NCBI GenBank assembly: GCA_026396555.1
Contig: JAPLWO010000091.1
Coordinates: 1-8,054 of the forward strand
Direction of reading: 5' to 3'
Origin: Candidatus Magasanikiibacteriota bacterium
Lineage (GTDB): Bacteria > Patescibacteriota > Patescibacteriia > Magasanikbacterales > 2-02-FULL-50-9b
Length of the DNA stretch: 8,054 bases
This document shows, piece by piece, positions 1-7,040 of this stretch (within the stretch, counting starts at the first letter, position 1; the number at the start of each line of letters is the position of its first letter). The notes under the pieces are model-generated. The model saw only the letters and a list, made by a program, of their open reading frames with translations, did not search any database and had not been told where the DNA came from. A program made the position numbers and the translations under genes.

Positions 1-549
1 GTGGTTGTCGGGCGAATTTCGCCGGTGAAGGATTATGAAACATTGATTCGCGCCGTTGCGTTAGTGATTGAGAGTGGAAAAATTTCTCGAAAAATTCGAG
101 TGACTGTTGTCGGCGGTGCAGGGTTGCCGGAGCAAGAAAAATATTTGGAGGATTTGAAATTGCTGGTTGCGGACTTGAAGTTGGATGATGTTGTTGATTT
201 TGTGGGACCGCGCGCAAATACAGAAATTTTATCTTTTTTGCAGAGCGCTGATCTGTTTGTAAATACGAGTTTGACAGGAAGTTTGGATAAAGCGATGTTG
301 GAGGCGATGGCGTGTGGTGTGCCGGTGTTAACGTGTAATGAAGCGATGGAGGAGGTTCTAGGCAAAGAGGCGAGTAACTTTATGTTTGAGAAAAAAGATT
401 TTCATGGGCTTGCGGGAAAAATTACTGAGCTGTTAAATTTAAATAACATTGATCAGACTTTTATCGGTCAATCGTTACGTCAAAATGTTATTAAAAATCA
501 TAACATCGCAGGATTGATAACAAAAATTATTACAACATTTAATTTGTGA
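1..549 (+). CDS. GT4-type glycosyltransferase, C-terminal part (5' truncated by window)
   Basis: This is the nucleotide-sugar-binding half of a GT-B fold, GT4-type glycosyltransferase. The frame is open from the first base, so the GTG at position 1 is probably an internal valine and the acceptor domain lies off the window. Within the visible 182 residues, GRISPVKDYETLIRA (4-18) is the donor-phosphate loop with Arg5 and Lys10. VVGGAG (36-41) follows, then FVGPRANTEI and SADLFVNTS. The terminal motif is SLDKAMLEAMACGVPVL (94-110), with Glu101 in the position that usually contacts the donor ribose. About 180 residues matches the usual size of this domain. The TGA stop overlaps the GTG of the next glycosyltransferase by 4 bp, which implies one operon and coupled translation. 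It probably acts at the cytoplasmic membrane face on a lipid-linked glycan. Donor and acceptor cannot be told from sequence. Confidence 0.9.
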   Translation: MVVGRISPVKDYETLIRAVALVIESGKISRKIRVTVVGGAGLPEQEKYLEDLKLLVADLKLDDVVDFVGPRANTEILSFLQSADLFVNTSLTGSLDKAMLEAMACGVPVLTCNEAMEEVLGKEASNFMFEKKDFHGLAGKITELLNLNNIDQTFIGQSLRQNVIKNHNIAGLITKIITTFNL

Positions 550-1655
550 AATTACTTTACATTATCAATGTTCGGATGCCGACAGAAAAAGCTCATGGTT
601 TTCAGATTGCAAAGATGTGCGAATCCTTTGCGCGCCTAGGTATTGAGGTAGAATTACTTGTTCCACAAAGAGATAATTCAATCACTCAGGATGCTTTTTC
701 ATACTACAAGATTGAACGTTTATTTAAAATAACGTACGTACATGTTCCTGATATTACGAAAAGTAAAATTGGTTACTATATACACCAGATGCTTTTTGCT
801 GCGGTAGCAACAGTTTACGCATATCGTAGTAATTGTGATCTGGTTTATTCCCGTGATGTCCTGCCATTACAGATAATTAAGTTTTTTAAGAAAGCTATTT
901 TAGAAGTTCATAATGTTCCTGAGCATTGGGTATTATTTTATCAATGGTCGCTTTATAAAATATATCGAGTAATTTCAACCAATAATTGGAAGAAGAATTT
1001 TTTAATTGAGCAGTTTAATTATCCTACGGAAAAAATTTTGGTTTTTCCAAATGCAATTGATCTAACCGCATACCAAACATCTGAAAGTCGCGAAAATATT
1101 TGTAAACAACTTGGGTTGGATTCAAAATTTCGCCATGTCGTATACACAGGGCATTTATATGAATGGAAGGGTGCGCACATACTTGCTCAAGCTGCTAATC
1201 GCGTGCCGATCGATGTCCGCGTGCTTTTTGTTGGTGGAACAGATATTGATTTAAAAAAATTTACTGCTCAGTTTGGTAATGAGCAAATTATCGTTGTTCC
1301 ACATCAGCCGCATGAAATAATCCCACTCTATTTAGCAATTGCGGATGTGGTTGTTATTCCAAATATTCCGTCATCTCGCGAATCTACATTTGCAACATCG
1401 CCGATGAAGTTGTTTGAGTATATGGCTGCTGCTCGACCGATTGTTGCATCTGATTTGCCGAGTATCCGTGAAATTTTAGATGATTCAACTGCATTATTTG
1501 TTCCGGCTGGTGATGTGCAGGCTTTGGCACAGGGCATTAATGCATTGTTAAATGACTTGAATCGTGCGACTACTTTTGCGCGCGCAGCAAGACAAAAAGT
1601 TGAGTCGTATACATGGATGGAGCGGGCAGAAAAAATAGAAAATTTTATTCGATAA
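546..1655 (+). CDS. GT4-type glycosyltransferase (complete)
   Basis: A 369-residue retaining-type GT-B glycosyltransferase, of normal length for the family, expected to add one sugar to a lipid-linked glycan at the inner membrane face. The N-terminal acceptor domain opens with MKLLYIINVRMPTEKAHG, followed by CDLVYSRDVLPL and LEVHNVPEH. The interdomain segment FPNAIDL precedes the donor domain. There YTGHLYEWKG carries Lys208, but His in place of the usual Arg, a variant I associate with this subgroup. FVGGTD, ADVVVIPN and SPMKLFEYMAAARPIVASD follow, with Lys288 and Glu291 in the donor pocket; the first Glu of the classical E-x7-E motif is absent. The GTG start at 546 is chosen because it gives the canonical first beta strand and makes a GTGA overlap with the upstream stop. 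No Shine-Dalgarno is present, so expression probably depends on coupling. The sugar specificity is unknown. Confidence 0.93.
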   Translation: MKLLYIINVRMPTEKAHGFQIAKMCESFARLGIEVELLVPQRDNSITQDAFSYYKIERLFKITYVHVPDITKSKIGYYIHQMLFAAVATVYAYRSNCDLVYSRDVLPLQIIKFFKKAILEVHNVPEHWVLFYQWSLYKIYRVISTNNWKKNFLIEQFNYPTEKILVFPNAIDLTAYQTSESRENICKQLGLDSKFRHVVYTGHLYEWKGAHILAQAANRVPIDVRVLFVGGTDIDLKKFTAQFGNEQIIVVPHQPHEIIPLYLAIADVVVIPNIPSSRESTFATSPMKLFEYMAAARPIVASDLPSIREILDDSTALFVPAGDVQALAQGINALLNDLNRATTFARAARQKVESYTWMERAEKIENFIR

Positions 1656-1657
1656 AT

Positions 1658-2506
1658 ATGTTTCAGTTTATTTTTAATTTTATTTTGAATTTAGGAGCCC
1701 TGCTGCGTGCACCGATTGGGCGTGAGCGTAAGATTCGAATATTAGCGATATATGTGAAGCTTTCAATAAGATATGTATTGTCTACCTGGTTTGGGTACCG
1801 AGAAACTAAATGCGTGAAGTTTCTTGGTATGACTGTTGAGGGGTTTTCATTTAAGAGTATTTATTTTTTATTTTCTGAGATTTTTGTAAAGAATGAATAT
1901 TTTTTTGTTGCAAATTCTCAGACTCCGATTATTTTTGATTGTGGCGCAAACATTGGTGTTGCAATTTTATATTTTAAATGGTTATATCCGCAGAGCGTAG
2001 TTCATGCGTTTGAACCAGATCCAACAACTGCGGCGATGATTTTAACAAATAGTGCACACAACGATTTGCACGATGTTCATGTTCATATGGCCGCTTTGGC
2101 AGCAGATGATGGAGAAATAGATTTTTTTATCGAACCTTTACAATCAGGTTCTTTAAAAATGTCTCTCGTGCATCGCGCTGAGAATACTGAAGTTGTGCGA
2201 GTAAAAACACAAAAATTATCAACCTTTCTCAATGAGTATCAATCTATAGATTATTTAAAAATGGATATTGAAGGTTCTGAATTGGAAGTGCTTAAAGAAA
2301 TTTCAGCTGCAGGTTCGGTATCTCGAATCGATGGGGCGGTATTCGAGTACCATCATCACATAGGAAAAAAGAACGCGCAGCTGAGTGAATTTTTAAGTAT
2401 TTTAGAAGTAAATAATTTTGATTATATAATTGCAGCACGTCACTCGCCTGGATATAAAAAGTTTTTATTTCAGGATATTTTAGTTACCTGCAAGCGCTCA
2501 GATTAA
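1658..2506 (+). CDS. FkbM family SAM-dependent methyltransferase
   Basis: A 282-residue class I methyltransferase of the FkbM type, a family that includes O-methyltransferases and is common in polysaccharide clusters, where it probably methylates sugar hydroxyls. The SAM site is visible as IIFDCGANIGVA (91-102, glycine loop) and VHAFEPDP (115-122, acidic Glu119 for the ribose). The family signature LKMDIEGSELEVL lies at 200-212. The N-terminus is hydrophobic and basic (MFQFIFNFILNLGALLRAPI), possibly an amphipathic membrane-associating helix. The frame stays open upstream to 1613, but I place the start at ATG 1658. That is 2 bp after the preceding stop, and the extra upstream residues (MDGAGRKNRKFYSIN) only shadow the previous gene. 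No Shine-Dalgarno is seen. The last 9 bp overlap the end of the opposite-strand flippase gene. Acceptor and methylation position are not predictable. Confidence 0.9.
   Translation: MFQFIFNFILNLGALLRAPIGRERKIRILAIYVKLSIRYVLSTWFGYRETKCVKFLGMTVEGFSFKSIYFLFSEIFVKNEYFFVANSQTPIIFDCGANIGVAILYFKWLYPQSVVHAFEPDPTTAAMILTNSAHNDLHDVHVHMAALAADDGEIDFFIEPLQSGSLKMSLVHRAENTEVVRVKTQKLSTFLNEYQSIDYLKMDIEGSELEVLKEISAAGSVSRIDGAVFEYHHHIGKKNAQLSEFLSILEVNNFDYIIAARHSPGYKKFLFQDILVTCKRSD
2498..2506. other. Convergent 9-bp overlap of two coding regions
   Basis: The FkbM gene ends with TAA at 2504-2506 on the + strand. The flippase gene ends with TGA on the - strand (TCA at 2498-2500 on +). The final codons are therefore read on both strands. 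There is no intergenic space, and I found no strong hairpin followed by a T-run near this junction, so each transcript must end inside the other gene or further on. Confidence 0.9.
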
Positions 2507-3781
2507 CTGGCGTTGGCTCTGTTTTGAGAGTAATATCCACTGCATGATTCCAGCGCCGAATGTCAAAAATAAATTGATATATCTGCAGATAAGTATTCCC
2601 ACGATTCCATAAAGTGGCGTAAAAATAATAAGTGATCCGATGAGAATAATGTTGGGGATGGTTCCAAAGTACAACCATTTTTTTTTGAACTGCGTGAGTT
2701 TTGCTTGAGTGACGGCAGATAAAAAACTTAAAGGGAGGCGTAGGGCTAACGTTGGCGCATACCATTGTGCAAAGTGTATTCCCTCAGAGTATTTATGGTA
2801 AACGATTGTGAATAAGAAGGGCATTACAATCACAAAAATAGCTGAAAGTGCTGTGCCAATTCCAAATAAATACAGCATTCGTTTCCAAAGCACTGCATTA
2901 ATTTCAGCAACAGTTCTTTTTGCGAGTTTTGGGATCGATACGGTTGGAATATTTTTAAATAAACTTCTTATTTGTTCGGTCGGTGATACTGAAATTGCAT
3001 AAATAGCAACTTGGGCAGGGCCGATAAAGTTAAATAATAAGAGTGAATCGACAGATTCAGCAATCTGGCCGATCACGTTGAGAAGGCTGATGTGGAAACC
3101 GTAGGGGATGACATGTGGCGATTCAATTGTGTTTGGTGGAAATACTTTAAGCGTTTGTCGTAGACATATAAAACGGGTAACGGTCCAGGTTACAAAATAG
3201 GATAGTAAGATAACTAAAATATTTTTTGTCAGCAGTGCTGCAGTAACCATGATTAGTAAGACCGTTGATTGACTTTTAATAAAATATATTGCTGATTGCT
3301 TGAACTCTTTTTTACTATGCAGAAACATGCCATACATACCGACAGGATCCATGAATGGCAAAAAAAGTGCGGCTATGATAAATGCAAAAGATACGACATG
3401 ATCATTCTTCCAGACATAATAAAAAACAGCGACGCCAATCGCGGCGAGTGCACCGACTACTCCATATTTGATTCGAACATAGAGTGATGGAATAAATGAA
3501 CCTTCCTTGCCTTCTGCAACAGCTTGTGCGAGCGTTGTTGCGATTCCTGGCAGTGTTGTAATGGTTAAAATACTTATAACTGAAAGGACATATTTATATG
3601 TACCGTAGGTTTCTTTCGGTAAAAAATTAGCAAAAATAATCGCAAGAAATAGCCCTGCAAGTGCACTTGAGGTCTGACCAACCGCTAGCCAAAAGCTACC
3701 TTTTGCGAGATATGTTGAGTCAATTTTTAAAATTCGATCCAGATATGAGAAAAGTGTTTTGAGCCTGGTTTGAATTTTCAT
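2498..3781 (-). CDS. Wzx-like polysaccharide/oligosaccharide flippase (MOP superfamily)
   Basis: A 427-residue polytopic membrane protein that resembles the polysaccharide-transport (PST/Wzx) branch of the MOP flippases, which move undecaprenyl-linked oligosaccharides to the outer membrane face. The N-terminus AKGSFWLAVGQTSSALAGLF runs into LAIIFANFLPKETYGTYKYV, a pattern typical of these proteins: first helix, then a short FLPKETYG loop, then the second helix. About 12 hydrophobic segments can be counted, separated by short basic loops, and the length is normal for the family (about 420-480). It is the only leftward gene in the window. It is divergent from the epimerase gene and convergent with the FkbM gene, and has its own promoter just upstream. 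The ATG at 3781 is the natural start; no Shine-Dalgarno precedes it. Its transported substrate is presumably the glycan built by the neighbouring transferases. The gene symbol wzx is plausible but not proven. Confidence 0.9.
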   Translation of the reverse strand: MKIQTRLKTLFSYLDRILKIDSTYLAKGSFWLAVGQTSSALAGLFLAIIFANFLPKETYGTYKYVLSVISILTITTLPGIATTLAQAVAEGKEGSFIPSLYVRIKYGVVGALAAIGVAVFYYVWKNDHVVSFAFIIAALFLPFMDPVGMYGMFLHSKKEFKQSAIYFIKSQSTVLLIMVTAALLTKNILVILLSYFVTWTVTRFICLRQTLKVFPPNTIESPHVIPYGFHISLLNVIGQIAESVDSLLLFNFIGPAQVAIYAISVSPTEQIRSLFKNIPTVSIPKLAKRTVAEINAVLWKRMLYLFGIGTALSAIFVIVMPFLFTIVYHKYSEGIHFAQWYAPTLALRLPLSFLSAVTQAKLTQFKKKWLYFGTIPNIILIGSLIIFTPLYGIVGILICRYINLFLTFGAGIMQWILLSKQSQRQLI

Positions 3782-3795
3782 AGGTTGATTTGGCG

Positions 3796-3824
3796 ATTAT
3801 AACATCACATCGGCATCATAACAA
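3796..3824 (-). promoter_or_regulatory. Promoter for the flippase gene (sigma70-like, extended -10)
   Basis: On the minus strand, TTGTTA (3824-3819) is followed after exactly 17 bp by a perfect TATAAT (3801-3796). The -10 is preceded by TGT, giving an extended -10. Only 14 bp separate the -10 from the ATG at 3781, so transcription would start about 7-9 nt before the start codon and leave almost no leader. The -35/-10 spacer holds three CATC tetramers (3803, 3808 and 3814 on +), a possible but unproven binding pattern. Confidence 0.7.
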
Positions 3825-3854
3825 AAAAAGTTACTCGCTACATTTTTGAATTAT

Positions 3855-3893
3855 TTGACGGAGGCTGTCGATTCCTTTAAACTAGGGTATATT
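3855..3893 (+). promoter_or_regulatory. Candidate promoter for the epimerase-to-glycosyltransferase operon
   Basis: TTGACG (3855-3860) and TAAACT (3878-3883) are separated by 17 bp, giving a start near 3890 and a leader of about 18 nt before ATG 3909. An alternative -10 is TATATT (3888-3893), a 5 of 6 match to TATAAT but with only a weak -35 (CTGTCG, 3865-3870). It would place the start about 8 nt before the ATG, mirroring the flippase promoter. Either choice argues against the upstream TTG at 3846 as the start codon. The two divergent promoters lie back to back with about 30 bp between their -35 elements. Confidence 0.5.
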
Positions 3894-3908
3894 TACACTT
3901 TGGATTAT

Positions 3909-4934
3909 ATGCCTGATGGATTACATGAAGAAACGGTTTTAGTCACTGGTGGCGGCGGGTATCTCGGATCAATTTTGGTGCCATTATTATTGGATGCCGG
4001 GTATCGTGTTAAAGTGATCGATCGTTTTTTCTTTGGAATTGAAACTTTACAAAACGTTGATTTAGAGCGTTGTGAACTTATTATCGCAGATACTCGGTGG
4101 TATCCTAAAGAATTACTTGCCGATGTGTATGCCGTGATCGATCTTGCAGCTTTATCCAATGATCCATCAGGAGAACTAGATCAGCAGAGAACGCTTGATA
4201 TTAATTTTCATGCACGTGTTCGTACCGCCACAATTGCAAAAGAGATGGGTGTAAAGCGATACATACTTGCATCTTCGTGTAGTGTCTATGGATTTCAAGA
4301 TGGAATTGTTGATGAAGCTGCACAGCCGGCCCCAATTACTACGTACGCGCAAGCGAGTTTATATGCTGAGCAAGGCGTTTTGGCGCTTGGGAGTAAGGAT
4401 TTTTCAGTAACAGTTCTTCGTCAAGGCACCTTATACGGCCTTTCGCCTCGTATGCGATTTGATCTTGTGGTGAACACCATGTCGCTTACGTTGTTCAAAG
4501 AAAAAATCATCAATATACGAGGAGGTGGTCAATGGCGACCGCTCGTTCATGTTTCTGATTCAGCGCGTGCCTTTTTAAAGGTACTGGAAGCACCAGTTGA
4601 GATTGTTTCGGGACAGATTTTTAATGTTGGAAGCACCTCGCATAATTTTCAGATTATTGAAATTGCAAATTATATACTAAAGGGCTCTGACCTGGGTGGT
4701 CGGATTTTACATGAAAAAACTGCAGTTGATACTCGGTCGTATCGAGTTTCATGTGAAAAAATTTCAAAGCAATTGAATTTTGTTCCACAGTTTACTCCTG
4801 AAGATGGTGCACGTGAAGTTCTTAAGGCTCTTACTGATGGTACAATCTCAAATACACCTGAAACGTCTACGATTGATTGGTATAAGTATCTCATCTCTCA
4901 AGATCCAACGATTCTTGATCGAGAATTCGTCTAA
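3909..4934 (+). CDS. NAD-dependent epimerase/dehydratase (extended SDR) for nucleotide-sugar metabolism, catalytic Lys replaced
   Basis: A 341-residue extended short-chain dehydrogenase/reductase of the kind acting on nucleotide sugars. VLVTGGGGYLGS (10-21) is the NAD-binding Gly-x-x-Gly-x-x-Gly loop. ASSCSVYG (121-128) supplies the active-site Ser. GLSPRMRFDLVVN, QWRPLVHVSDSARA and DTRSYRV are motifs I recognise from a subfamily often found beside sugar C-methyltransferases. The oddity is the catalytic YxxxK: Tyr146 is present, but the +4 position is Ser150 (YAQAS) instead of Lys. The protein may be catalytically altered, or belong to a branch that lost the lysine. ATG 3909 is chosen because the Rossmann motif begins nine residues later; an in-frame TTG at 3846 would lie upstream of the likely promoter. 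It heads an operon with the C-methyltransferase (24-bp gap) and an RmlD-like reductase. The exact reaction is uncertain. Confidence 0.87.
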   Translation: MPDGLHEETVLVTGGGGYLGSILVPLLLDAGYRVKVIDRFFFGIETLQNVDLERCELIIADTRWYPKELLADVYAVIDLAALSNDPSGELDQQRTLDINFHARVRTATIAKEMGVKRYILASSCSVYGFQDGIVDEAAQPAPITTYAQASLYAEQGVLALGSKDFSVTVLRQGTLYGLSPRMRFDLVVNTMSLTLFKEKIINIRGGGQWRPLVHVSDSARAFLKVLEAPVEIVSGQIFNVGSTSHNFQIIEIANYILKGSDLGGRILHEKTAVDTRSYRVSCEKISKQLNFVPQFTPEDGAREVLKALTDGTISNTPETSTIDWYKYLISQDPTILDREFV

Positions 4935-4958
4935 GCTCTAATTGATTAAAGTAATTTT

Positions 4959-6203
4959 ATGTCTCAAATAGTTCATAAATCAAAAACATGTCTCGTGTGT
5001 GGTGGAACAAAATTATCCTTATATCTTGATCTTGGAAAATCAGCGCTTGCGAATTCATATATTTCCCCGAAAGATAAATCTAAAAAAGAATTCAAGGCTC
5101 GATTAGCTGTTTACTATTGTCACACCTGTCATCTTGCTCAATTACTTGATATTGTGGATCGCAATGTCTTGTTTAAGAAGTATGCATATTTTTCTTCAAC
5201 GTCGCCACAACTGCTCAATCATTTTGATGAGTTTGCACAGGATGTGATGGACCGCTTTGAGAAGCAGTCTAAACATTTGGTTGTTGAGATTGCAAGTAAT
5301 GATGGTATTTTATTAAAACCCCTTAAAGAGAGGGGGGCAAAAGTGCTAGGCATTGACCCAGCGAAAAATATTGCGGCTCAGGCAAATAAAATTGGAATTC
5401 CAACGGTGGCAGATTTCTTTAATAGAAAGACTGCGAAAAAGATTAAAGAAACTCACGGTTCTGCTGGTGTTGTGATCGCAAATAATGTACTTGCACATAC
5501 GGATATTTTGCATGAAATTATTCAGGGAGCTGCAGATTTACTTGCTGATGATGGCGTGTTTGTTTTTGAGGCGCAATATCTCAAAGATTTGATCGCACAT
5601 AATGAGTTTGATAATACGTATCATGAGCACATCTGTTATTTTTCTTTGCATCCGCTCGTTGAATTGCTGAAGAGACATGACATGAAAGTGTTTGATGTAA
5701 AACATGTTGATACACAGGGCGGTTCTTTACGCGTGTATGCAGCAAAGAATTCATCGTCAATTCATGCGGCTCCTCGTGTAGCAGAAATGCTAAAAGATGA
5801 GGTTAAATTTGGGCTTACTAAGTTTGCGACGTTTAAGAAGTTTGCTGCACGACCACCACGTGTTGCTCGAGAGCTTAAAAAAATTCTTACCAAATTGCAT
5901 GAGCAGGGAAAAACAGTTGTTGGATATGGCGCACCGGCAAAAGGTAATACAATGCTACAGTACGCAAAAATTGATCGAAAATTAGTCACGTACATTGTTG
6001 ATAACGCACCATCAAAACAAGGATTACTTGCACCAGGTAGTCGCATCCCGATTTTTGCTCCAACAAAATTACACGAAGATACCCCGGATTATATTTTAAT
6101 TCTTGCGTGGAATTATGCGGATTCAATCATGAATCGAGAATCATGGTTTAAGAAGCGGGGTGGCAAGTTTATTATTCCGGTTCCGATGCCTGTCATTAAA
6201 TAA
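4959..6203 (+). CDS. Nucleotide-sugar C-methyltransferase (TylC3/TcaB9-type, three-domain)
   Basis: A 414-residue SAM-dependent methyltransferase that probably adds a methyl to a carbon (C-3 in the characterised relatives) of an NDP-4-keto-deoxysugar, making a branched sugar. The N-terminal zinc-binding domain has Cys11-x2-Cys14 and Cys54-x2-Cys57. The Rossmann domain has VVEIASNDGILL (108-119). The candidate catalytic residues are all intact: Tyr75 in KKYAYFSSTS, His180 in NNVLAH, and Tyr221, Glu223 and His224 in YHEHICYFS. They sit one position off the residues I recall for TcaB9. The C-terminal domain has GYGAPAKGNT (322-331), VDNAPSKQG and LILAWNYAD, typical of the family's last domain. 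Full length and full motif set argue for an active enzyme. It lies between two SDR genes that could prepare and then reduce the keto substrate. No Shine-Dalgarno precedes the ATG. Known relatives act in antibiotic and lipopolysaccharide sugar pathways; the sugar here is unknown. Confidence 0.92.
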   Translation: MSQIVHKSKTCLVCGGTKLSLYLDLGKSALANSYISPKDKSKKEFKARLAVYYCHTCHLAQLLDIVDRNVLFKKYAYFSSTSPQLLNHFDEFAQDVMDRFEKQSKHLVVEIASNDGILLKPLKERGAKVLGIDPAKNIAAQANKIGIPTVADFFNRKTAKKIKETHGSAGVVIANNVLAHTDILHEIIQGAADLLADDGVFVFEAQYLKDLIAHNEFDNTYHEHICYFSLHPLVELLKRHDMKVFDVKHVDTQGGSLRVYAAKNSSSIHAAPRVAEMLKDEVKFGLTKFATFKKFAARPPRVARELKKILTKLHEQGKTVVGYGAPAKGNTMLQYAKIDRKLVTYIVDNAPSKQGLLAPGSRIPIFAPTKLHEDTPDYILILAWNYADSIMNRESWFKKRGGKFIIPVPMPVIK

Positions 6204-6206
6204 AAC

Positions 6207-7040
6207 ATGATCGATCTTGATCGCGTCCTCATTATTGGTGGATCAGGTATGGTTGGTGGCCAGATGCATTTTGGTATAAAACCGTCTCATGCCGAGTTAG
6301 ATATAACAGATCGCACATCCGTACAAACAAAAATTAACAAACTGCAACCGTCAGCGGTTATCAATTTAGCAGGACTGATTGATATGCGACAAGCTGAAGA
6401 AAATTCAGAGCGAGCACGACTGGTAAATGTTGATGGTGCAGCTTTTGTTTCTGAAGCATGTAATGCGCTAAACGTACCACTCGTTCATTTTTCGACATGT
6501 GCTGTATTTGATGGTAATAAAAATGAACCCTATTCAGAATCTGACGTGCCACACCCGATCAATATCTATGGCGAGACAAAATATGAAGGGGAGCAGCGTG
6601 TGTTAGCGATTAGTGCTCATGCGCTTATTGTGAGAACAGGTTGGTTATTTGGAGGATTTGATAAGGATAAAAAATTTGTCCACAACTGTTTTAATAAACT
6701 ATCTTCGGAAGGGTCAATACGTGCAACGAATGATCGTTTCGGTTCTCCAACGTATATTCCAGATTTGATTTCTGAGGTTATTCAACTTTTGAATCAGTCG
6801 GTACACGGAGTCGTACATGTGGTAAATGATTCAGTAGCAAGTTATTTTGATATCGCGTATGCCATCAATGAAATTGGGCATTTTAATGCGGAGATAATCC
6901 CGGCGTCTTCTCGAGAGAATGAATGGCCAAATTTATCACGTGGACGAATGGAGTCTTTGATGTCGGAACGCGGTGTGCATATGCGAGATTATCGCGAAGC
7001 GCTTGAAGAGTACGTAATTGATCTTCAGCGACGCATATGA
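6207..7040 (+). CDS. RmlD-like dTDP-4-dehydro-sugar reductase (SDR)
   Basis: A 277-residue short-chain reductase resembling dTDP-4-dehydrorhamnose reductase (about 290 residues in the family), which reduces the C-4 ketone of a nucleotide sugar with NAD(P)H. VLIIGGSGMVGG carries the Gly11/Gly14/Gly17 dinucleotide loop, and ELDITD is the usual RmlD-type segment after it. STCAVFDG (96-103) gives the active-site Ser/Thr, Tyr121-x3-Lys125 (YGETK) is the intact catalytic pair, and RTGWLFG and DRFGSPTYIPDL follow as in RmlD. Unlike the epimerase upstream, its catalytic motif is complete. It starts 3 bp after the C-methyltransferase stop and overlaps the next gene by 4 bp (ATGA), so the four genes look like one operon. 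No RmlA, RmlB or RmlC is in the window. The likely job is the last ketoreduction of the branched sugar rather than rhamnose synthesis itself, which is an inference from context. Confidence 0.87.
   Translation: MIDLDRVLIIGGSGMVGGQMHFGIKPSHAELDITDRTSVQTKINKLQPSAVINLAGLIDMRQAEENSERARLVNVDGAAFVSEACNALNVPLVHFSTCAVFDGNKNEPYSESDVPHPINIYGETKYEGEQRVLAISAHALIVRTGWLFGGFDKDKKFVHNCFNKLSSEGSIRATNDRFGSPTYIPDLISEVIQLLNQSVHGVVHVVNDSVASYFDIAYAINEIGHFNAEIIPASSRENEWPNLSRGRMESLMSERGVHMRDYREALEEYVIDLQRRI

Noticed and set aside
1..400. G-rich, TTG-leucine-rich composition in the first gene compared with its neighbours
   Set aside because: The bias is visible by eye, but it fades within the same gene after about position 400 and is too short to support a separate origin.
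1613..1657. Upstream in-frame ATG extending the FkbM gene by 15 residues
   Set aside because: The extra segment lies wholly within the preceding gene and has no family similarity; ATG 1658 sits directly after that gene's stop.
2509..2550. Possible hairpin GGCGTTGG / CCAGCGCC near the convergent gene ends
   Set aside because: The arms pair with one G-T wobble but enclose a loop of about 25 nt and no T-run follows, so it is not a convincing terminator; it also lies in flippase coding sequence.
2484..3487. Small open frames on both strands inside the flippase region (2484-2765 -, 2808-3002 +, 3296-3487 +)
   Set aside because: They are alternative-frame readings of the flippase gene with no recognisable domain or initiation signal.
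3803..3817. Three CATC repeats as an operator
   Set aside because: Tetramers with uneven spacing in an AT-rich spacer can arise by chance; not enough to call a binding site.
3846..3908. TTG start giving a 21-residue extension of the epimerase
   Set aside because: The Rossmann motif starts properly from ATG 3909, and the extension covers the likely -35/-10 region.
5762..6046. Minus-strand open frame of 94 codons inside the C-methyltransferase
   Set aside because: It is antisense to a strongly conserved C-terminal domain and has no domain of its own.
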